NCBI GenBank assembly: GCA_037043235.1 | Contig: JAWRVZ010000016.1 | Location: 4,757,001-4,821,000 of the forward strand | Direction: 5' to 3' | Length of the DNA stretch: 64,000 nt | DNA from: Rhodeus uyekii | Taxonomy: Eukaryota; Chordata; Actinopteri; Cypriniformes; Acheilognathidae | Shown: positions 36,401 through 46,100 of the stretch, in pieces | How positions within the stretch are numbered: position 1 is the first letter of the stretch | Layout of the letters: each line of letters starts with the position of its first letter | The notes under the pieces: generated by a model | What the model saw: only the letters and a program-made list of their open reading frames with translations | Databases searched by the model: none | What the model was told of the DNA's origin: nothing | Made by a program: the position numbers and the translations under genes

Positions 36401-39214
36401 AGTCTATTTTAGGATCTTCATCATCGTACGCTTTCACTACCTTACCTATCCGTCCGTCGTTTTGCTGTGAGAGGAATTAGCGCCATCAGAATCAGCTTGC
36501 TTATTTTACTGTTTGTGAAATGAACTAAATGAAAATCTGCTGCAGGCTCACACTTTTAGTTAAGTTCTAGTCAGTCAGGAAATGCACACTGGACAGGTAG
36601 TTGAATCCAGATAAACAAGTGTTTGAACATTTTGTTCTATTGTCGGCAAACAGCAGACGCTCAGTGAGCAGATGAGAAGCAGTTTATAGGCAGTGATGGT
36701 AAGTAGGATGATGATGATGATAACAGTCTTTTGTCTTACAGTTTATTAGGATGGCTGACGGAGCACACACCTTAATAACCTGACGCTGGAGCAAGTATTG
36801 CGGGTAATAATCCACCGGGAAACACAAGGAGAGAACATGATCTTGTAGCAGAACAGGAATCTTTGAGAGATTGTTTTGAGAGTCTTTCCTTGTTCAAAGC
36901 CAGACTCTGAGTTAAAGGAGGTGTGTGCTTATCCGTGGTGCAGACGAGGAGCGGAGACTGGTGGTGGTGAGAGAGTTTGGCAATCCTCTGATTACCATCC
37001 CACCCTACTTACTTTACCAGCAATATAACGCCCACTTGTCCCACAATGCAGACGTCAAAGTCTTTCGGTGGGAGACAGTCGATGGGCTCTGCTTCTGGAG
37101 GTCCGGGTCTTTCTGATCGGCGATGTTGAGTGGAGGACTACAATGTGGTGTCTTCTTCCAGGCAGTCTGCCATGTGTTGGGTGGCACAAATGGAGTGCTG
37201 AATGCATTTCTCAAGACCCACGTTATCGTGATAAATTGACATTTGATAGCGCAGCGCTGGATTAGCCTCTGACGATACGTGGTGAGAAGGGCAAGGCAGC
37301 AGCAAGCGTTCTGAGCATCAAGACATACTCTTTGATGGAAGACTTGTTGAAGATGGTACAGTTGATCGTCAATGGAAGAATCACCTGCTGGGTGGCCAAA
37401 AACCCCTTTAAAATGAGAGACCGGATTGATAACGCATTGTCTTGGACCATTGCAGAACACGAGCAGACAAGAGGGAAATAAAAAAGAGATTTAGTTCCTT
37501 CACCCTTCTCAGTTCGCTTTTTGGAGGGAACTCTGTTTCGTAGTTTGAAAATGTCGCTCCACATTTCCCTTCTTCGGTATAGCGATGGCAGACTGGCAGA
37601 TTGAGGCAAACGCACTTCGGAAATGACATGGTGAAAAAAGTCCAACTCCCACTACGTATAGAAGTGTAAGTTTTGAACTTCTTACTTTGTCCAGCTCCTC
37701 CACTCATTTTTATACCCTTTCTTAAGTTTAAACTGAATAAATTGGAGGCTTTCTCGCTAGCGTGCTAGAGTTTTGCAGCACTTGGCGCTGTTGTGTGCAT
37801 GCGCAGTGACCCGTGTATCAGAGGTCAGACTGGCTGCCCTGTACCTCAATCAAGTGACATTTCATAGTGAGGACGGATGATGAGCTGACGTCTGCTTTAA
37901 TTCCATGCGATCTACCCACACAACCTTTGCGATCGACCGGTAGATCGTGGTGGACGTATTGGGCACCCGTGATCTACACACTCTGGATTCCTCCTTTAGT
38001 GTGGGTCTGGCTTTCTGTCAGGAAATGCACAATGGGACAGGTGGTAATTAAATCCAGAAAAACACTTTATTGCGGGTACACAGCAGACACTCAATGAACA
38101 GATGAGAAGCAGTTTATGCACGATGATGGAAAGGGTGATGATAGTCAGTCACCGTCTTGCTGGTTATCAGGATGGCTGATGGAGAAGCAGGCTGACGATC
38201 ACACACCTCAATAAATTGCCGCTGGAGCAGGTAAGTATTGCTGGTAATAATCCACTGGGAAACATACAGGGAAACACAAGGCGAGAACACAGAGTAGCTA
38301 AATAGTCTTATAGCAGGTAGAGAGATGGTTTTGAGAGTCTTTCCTAGTTTAAGGAGAGATTCTGAGTGAGCTGATGTGTGTGCTTGTATGTGGTGCAGAT
38401 GTTGAGCATGATTAGTGACAGGTGCGCGTGGTTAGAGCTCTGGCGAGAGAGCCTGGCACCCATTGACAGTACCACCCCCTACATGGCACGCCCCAGCAAA
38501 AACCTTCCAGTCTACCAGATACCTGCAACAGCCACCACAGCGTCGGGAGTCCAGGATCTCCTTCATGTCAAAGACTAGTGGTACGGGAGGCTTGTCTCTG
38601 GGACCAGACTCTGTGGAGGGAACAGAAACGGGAAGATGGTGAGGTTTCTGTTGCGAGACGTGCGCTGTGGGGTGAATTCTGTAATGTGCTTCTGTTCATC
38701 TATGATGGGGTGTGAACCTTATGACCTGGAATGAACCAATGTACTTGGGACTTAAGTTGGGCACATGCAGACGGACGCCCCATACTAGCTGTCCCGGTTG
38801 GTAAGTGGGAGTGTTACTTCGTCGATCATCTGCATAGCTTTGCACACTGCCCACTGAAGATGGTGATGTCCTTCTTCCCGCACTCTCTGACTCTCTCGCT
38901 GAGAGTCTTCCCTTATTCAAGGCCAGACGCTGAGTGAACTGAGGTGTGTGCTTATGTGTGGCGCAGTTGATGAGCCTGACTAGTGACAGATGCATGTTGC
39001 TAGTGAGAGAGAGAGAGCACTGACTGAGGGAGGTGAGAGAGCCTGGCACCCCTGTGACGTAGGCATGACACAAACTGAATTGCTTGGATCCACTCCAGTC
39101 TTCCTTTCCTCCCGTACCTGAAACACATTCTACCCTCGTGGGTCACAATGACCCGAAGCCCTAAAATTATACTTATTCATTTTTTTGTACAGAAAACTTA
39201 TACCATTTCATTTT

Positions 39215-39281
<67 letters not shown>

Positions 39282-40088
39282 ACTTATACCATTTCATTTT
39301 TATTATATATATATATATATTTTTTTTTTTTTATGCAATGTTTTGTAGATATTTTGTTAGTTTTTATTTACCTCTAAATGCTACTCATTTTAATACAAAT
39401 AAGCACAATCTTCACATTCTTTCATTTAAATACAAAATAACTGTACATGCAAAAGTATGCGCAGCAACTGCTAATATTACAACTGTACATAATATGAGTA
39501 TTACATTATTATTGTAATAAAGTTTTTCATTTAATTATTTTCTCAAAACGTAATAAACTCTTGAGCTCAAAGTAATGTTTTAAAATAAATATATATATTA
39601 GTGTTCATTTATTAGTATTACATTAGTAAAAATCTAAATACAGTCTTGAACTACTTGAAATGCAACTGATTTAAATACTCATACAATTATTATTATATTT
39701 TATAAACAAAGCATTGGTAATCCTTTAAAGTACATTAAATACTGCCTTCTAAATCCACCAGATTACTGATACTACTACTAATATAAATAAGGTTTACATA
39801 CTGTTCAGTGACAAACGGCATTAAATACCAACTCTGTGTACAAATGTTGTAAAAGAAAACTCAATGAAGCAATGCGATTTGTGTGCTATAGATTGCTTCA
39901 GCCAACAGCAGCACAGAGTGCAAGTTAACTGATCATGTACATGTACAGTCGATATAAAAATTTCTGCACACCTCTGTTAAAACAGTCTTTTTTTTTGATG
40001 AAAGAAAGATGACTAAAATTAGAACTTTTGCACCCATGCGCAATTAATGTGAAATTCAACCACCCACCCTTCATTTTAATTGGGATTC

Positions 40089-40128
<40 letters not shown>

Positions 40129-43100
40129 ATGTGAGTGAGTTCTGCTTTGTGGATGTTCTATACTCTCATGCCTTCATTTGTGTTTGTATTTGTTCTGGAT
40201 TGTGCCAGATTGTTTAATTTTTTTGACAAAAAAATCGAATTAATTCTCATGGGGGTCAAATTGACCCATGGAAGGATATGTGAATATTTTTATTACAACC
40301 ACATAAACTCCTCTAGTCCAGTAAAAAAATAAGGTGTATTTCAAGTTCAATTGTGACAAAAGTCCACTCCGATGAACACTCAATTTTTTAAAATTCAAAG
40401 AAATTTCATTTCTAAATGACCCGAGGAGAGGATAAGCTTTTTTTTATTGGTTTGCAGGAGGAAAAAAATCTAAAAGCTCTTCATTTATAACCTATGGAAA
40501 CAGGATTTCTTTTTCCTCAATCTCCTTCCACGTCATTTTCTTTCTTTTCCGCTAATTCATTTCGCTCCATATGTCACAATTCAGAAGAAAAGATCTGACA
40601 CTACTTATGGTGCTTCACAACTGTATGTGTTGCGACAGACATGACGTTAAAAAATAATGCTAATAATAGTGAGTTTTAGTTTGTTCTTAATAACTGACAT
40701 TTCAAGCATGCCACATTAGTTTAGGTCACCGGTTTGTCAGCTTGAACAAGCCGTCAACAAGCGATACAGTCATTGATGGCTGTTGCTTAAAGAAAAGGAA
40801 GTGTTCTCTTTTCCCCACTTTCCCGGCCTGTCATGACTCCTATACTGGCACATCTGTGGGTGAAACGGCAGCATATGCACTTGAGGGAAGGTCTCTGTCC
40901 CCTGTCTCTTGCTGTCTTACAGCTGTCATGCATGGCTGGCATCTCCCACTCTCCTCTACTCTATCAGACTGCCTTGACAAGGACATGTGTCTGCTCTCTA
41001 ATTCCTGGTAACCTGCACACTTTGTCTTTGCCTGTGACAGTATGGACTAGTTCTGTCACATCTGGAGCAATGCATGTCTCTCATGTGGCAGCAGCGTGCT
41101 TTTGACGTTAGGGGTGAAAAGCTTTCACTTAACCTTTAAAGTTTCAAATTTACTGATTACCACCTTTAACTTGTTCTATGTTACACAAAGAGGGAACTTT
41201 CAAGTCAAGTTTTAAGAGAATAATACATCGGCAGTATCATATATGGGTCATGAACTATGAACCAAGTCAATTCGGGTGTGTTCACACTTGTAGTTTGGTT
41301 CTCTTGGTTTGTTTGGTCTGCTTAGCATTCACATTGGCATTTTAACACAGAACCTAAAAGAATAAGGATGTGTTTAGAACCTGCTTGGTTGGCTTTTATT
41401 GCGTACATGTAGCGATACATTACATTCGAATTACATATGATGGTATTTTACCCGCTGAGAACTTGTGAAGAGCTTATGAAATGTGTAAAGGAGTCAAAAC
41501 AGACGCGGCGGTTCTGACCCCTGTACCAAACTGTGATGGGCAACATTGTGATTATGACAAGGTAAAACAGGTATACTTGAGCATTCTGTCCTTTTTAGGG
41601 TCACATCTTGTGACAAGCATGTCCCATTTTTGTCTTTGGTTCTGTTCGAATGAAATAGGTATGTAACACGGACCAGAGTTAGTTTGCAAGTGGATTGAGA
41701 TCCATCTATTCAGCGGTCTCAGTTTGCTTTCAAACTAACTATGGTTTGGTGAATGAACCAAAAACGGGACATGCTTGTCACAAGTGTTACGACCGCTAGG
41801 GGTCAGCCGTAACCGAGATGGAAGTGAGAGTCGAAATACCAGAGAGGTTATCTAAATGAGTTTTATTTACAATAAAGGGTAAATCTTCAGGGGTAGACAA
41901 GGCCAAAATAACAAACAAAACCAATCTATTTTATAGAAACTAAATTACCTCCAAAATAAAAGAAAAGAAAAATACAACAAACATCCCTAACTCCCTTTAC
42001 ATAACCAAGTGCAAAATGAGTACAAATAAAATGGCTTCAAACCCCCTACCACCCTGAGACAAATGAATTAATTAGCTCCAAAAAGGTATTTACAAATATA
42101 TTTACAAGTATATACAAAGTTTCAGTGAACAGTTCAGAATCGGCAGTCAAATCGTGGTCAGACAGGCAATGGTCGGAAACAGGATTATCAGATTCAAGAT
42201 CACTAACAAACAAATAAACAAACACTCACAATTTCACTAAACAAACACAATCTCTCTGGCACGACACTCTACTCGACGATAACAATACAAACACAGGCGA
42301 ACTAATCAAAGATATCCAACACTAGGTCAATGAGGCTCAAAAAGACATGTAGCAGAGAATGGATGTTTGGGGAGGTGCTTATATCAGGTGTTCGGTAGGA
42401 CCAATCACAGTCAAGTGATTAGCAGGAGGAGGAAACCAATCTGCAACACATACTCAGAGAAAAAGAAAGGGAGAGAAAAACACACTATGTACACAAAGAC
42501 AGATGATAAAACTCAGGATCTTAATACAAGATGCGACCCTACAAAGGACAAAATGATCAACCTTGTTTGGTGCACATCAGGGTTTGGAGAGTAGCGTTCA
42601 CACTCATTCAGATGAGCCACACACTAACAGATCAGTCGCATCAATGTTCGTTTTAATTTAGCTAAACATGCCAAGTGTGAACACACTAGAACAGATCATT
42701 CATACCAGTTTTATAAACCAAAAAATGCCCAGGCCATTTTTTATATATCACTTTATACAATACAGATTGCTTCAAAGTAATATACAGTAGTACCTCAAGA
42801 TACGAAAGGCTCAACTTACGAAAAATCCAAGTTACGAAAGCAAAGACGAAAAATTTTACTGCTCTACATACGAAAAGTTTTCAAGATACGAAAGGTTTCT
42901 GAAAGTCCGAGATTCACCCCATAACAATTTTGAAGCTCGCGCCGCACGCCGCAATCTTAGTTATAGTAGACTCGCCACCATCCTCCTGCTCTCCCATTGG
43001 TTCCTGATGCTAGCCAAGCCATGAGATCCTTCTCTCTATTGGACAGCATCCCTCCCATCATGCATCTTCTATACGTACGTGCTGGCGTGCTTTAGCTCAG

Positions 43101-46100
43101 CCACTCCGCACCCCAAACTTTACATTTTTTATGTGTTTTCGTAAAGTTAAGTGTACGTACGTTATCTGCCATTTGTCCTCCTCCTCCTCTGCCGCCACTT
43201 TCGGAGATAGCCTCACTCGAAAGGTAAGCTTCGACATTTTACGTTATTTCATTGTTTATAGGTCAATTTAGCTTTATTATGAAATTTAATGGGGTGTTTT
43301 TGGAGGGCTTGGAACAGATTAGCCATTTTACATGTAAAATGTGTTCCAAGATACGAAAAACTCATTATACGAAGGCCGCCTCGGAACAGATAAATTTCGT
43401 ATCTTGAGGTACCACTGTACTGGAAAATAACAGTATTAGGGTTGCAAAATTCTTCAATTATGGAACAAATTGAGTTTCAGCAATAAACCAACTCTACAGA
43501 AGACAATAGTGTCATTATTCAGCTCAAGCCATTTCAGTTTAGTGTCAACCCCAGCGTCAAATTCAATTTAAAATGTAATGAAGATGGTCTTCAAAAAAAC
43601 CCCAGTGAAAAACGCATACTGGTTTGGATTGCCATGAGAGTGAGTAGATGACAGAATGTTCCTTTCTGAGTGAATTATCCCTTTAAGTGTTCGCATACGT
43701 AGTAGAACATCATGTTCCCCAGTGTTTAAAAGCAGCACAACTCTTCTTTTCTCCCTCCATGAGTGTGTAGTATGACAGTAGAGGCGTGACGATGCTAAAT
43801 CATTCTCTAGCCGTCCTGTTTTTTGCCTGCTCTTTTCCGGCAGGCTTTGCTGCTGAATCAGAGGGCTTCCATTAGATAAATTAAGTTTTACAGAGGAGGC
43901 TGGTTTAATAGACTCCCCACTCGTCTTTATGATACGTGCCCACTCTTTACGAGATTGTATTGTAATTCAGGTTTGCCCAGGGTGATGATGTTGACAGCCT
44001 AGTGCGGGTCTCAAGTCTCGAAGTAATTAAATGTCAGGTGATGTTATGGAATGAAAAATAAATCAGAAGGTTCGGCGTGGGCATAAAAGAAATGAAAGTG
44101 TGCTCTCAGTACACACTCACCCCCTCTCTAGACACCTTCTGATGGTTTTTCATATGAATTTACCAAAGCTAATCATTAAACTAAAAGGTCATCGTGAAAA
44201 CATTTGCAAAATTGCAGTGACAGATGTTGAATCTTGATTCATTAGCTACATTACAACATGTTTCCAAACTTCTTTAGTGGGGTTTGCCGAGGAAAACATC
44301 ACTACTAATGCTCATGCGTAGGGTTTTAAACAAAAATCTGAAGGTGCATTCAAACTAGCATTTCATTTACAAAAGGTCATTCGATTTCAGCGAGAGTTGG
44401 CGATTCGCAATAGCATGAGCAAAGACTTTTAAGTCCACATGAAACAGAAGTTGTTACCAACTTCACATCAGTATTGTGACAGATTTTCAAGTGAAATGGC
44501 ATGTTCAATTATAAATAATAGATTTCCAAGCCATCAAACTGATTGTCATCAGATAAGGAACACAATTCCAGAGAAGCACATTGTCAGATTTTGACTTGAC
44601 ATTACAAACACTTTTTTTGTGGATTAATTTGCATAGATTACAGTAATACCTCGGTTTACAAGTTTAATTCGTTCCAAGAGCTCGTAACTCAAAATTCTCG
44701 TACACCAAAACAATTTTCCCATAAGAATGCAATAAAAATCCCTCGATTCGTTCCACACAACCATAAAAGCCCATTTTAAATATCTTTTTGGTTTTACCCT
44801 ATTAATTACAGTTAAAATTATAATCATTAACATCTTATATAAATACTAAGTAATAATTGACAATTAAACTCTAAAAATACTTGACAGTTTACTGTAACGC
44901 ACTTTATCTTTGAGTCGCTGCTGGCGTGAAGGAGACGAGAGGAGGGTTTTACTGCTTACAGGGAGAATTTCATCCCTTCTTTCTTACTCATCTTGAGGTC
45001 ATTGTCTATATGCTGTACTGTACGGATATATTTCACTACGTGAACAATAGCGATTACAATTAATGTTAACAACACGAGGTAAAACCGCTGTAAATCACTT
45101 ATAAAAGTATCACTGTGGTGAATGATGAACCAAACCGAGAGACGCTGAGAGAATGAACGAGTGAAGGGGTGATGGGCTTTGTGAGAGGCTGTCGTTAGGA
45201 TATTTCCAGTAAAAATGCACACGAAGATGCTGAGCGTTAGGACTTTTCCACAAAAAAATGCGTGTGGGTGAGGAAAACTTTTCTCGCACTCCGATACAAT
45301 GCTCTGATACAAAGTCACTCATAAACCGAGGTATTACTGTATTTATTCACTACAATACTATTATTGTTTAATGTGTAGTTAATTTAAAGTCTTTAAGGTT
45401 ATGACGTATAAACCCATCAATCGGCTGTCGTTCAATGCCATGCATGCTTTCATGCTATACTCATTCTTCCTCAACAGAATACACTTTTTTAGTGGTCTGG
45501 AGAGAAATCACTTATTCAAAATAAGTACCTACTCCAGAGAGTGTGCAATAAAGTCTCTTTCAAGGAAAGTCTGTTCACTCAGCGGTCATATTTGCAACGA
45601 AATCTCACAAACTGCTTGCTGAGCTCACAATTAAGTAACATATTTCAAATCCGCAACAAAATTTAGCATGAACTGTCCCTTAAATGTTGTTGCTTTTGCT
45701 TAATCCGTGTTTAAAAAAAACATATTTTTCATGCTAGACCAGGCAATTCGCATATGAAGTCCAAAAAGTCTCAGGTTTCTATGGGAACCAGAGTTTCTGG
45801 CATGAAGAGTTTTTCCTCTCACATAGATGCAGAACGTCGTGTTAGTTGGCTGACGACTGTAGTCTTTGCAAGCGTAACTTTTTGACCCGGACGTGGACAA
45901 TGTGAGATTACAGCACCAAAAACTGCAGTGTCCAATTCCAGTTGCAACAACATTAACTGTCCAACCACTTGGAAACTTGTTAAAACCAATCCACAACATA
46001 TTAGCAACCTTATTGTTGGTGTTGTGGAGTTTGGCATGGGTGAACACCACTCACGTTTTCTTCTGAAAACACACATTAAAAATGTAGTTTATATATGTAC

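Noticed and set aside
40742..41105. Two overlapping open frames in PIGK intron 9
   Set aside because: No recognisable family, start context or splice sites; the region is simply less AT-rich.
45700..46076. Overlapping minus-strand frames of 116 and 85 codons
   Set aside because: They resemble no protein and share no features with neighbouring elements; length is compatible with chance.
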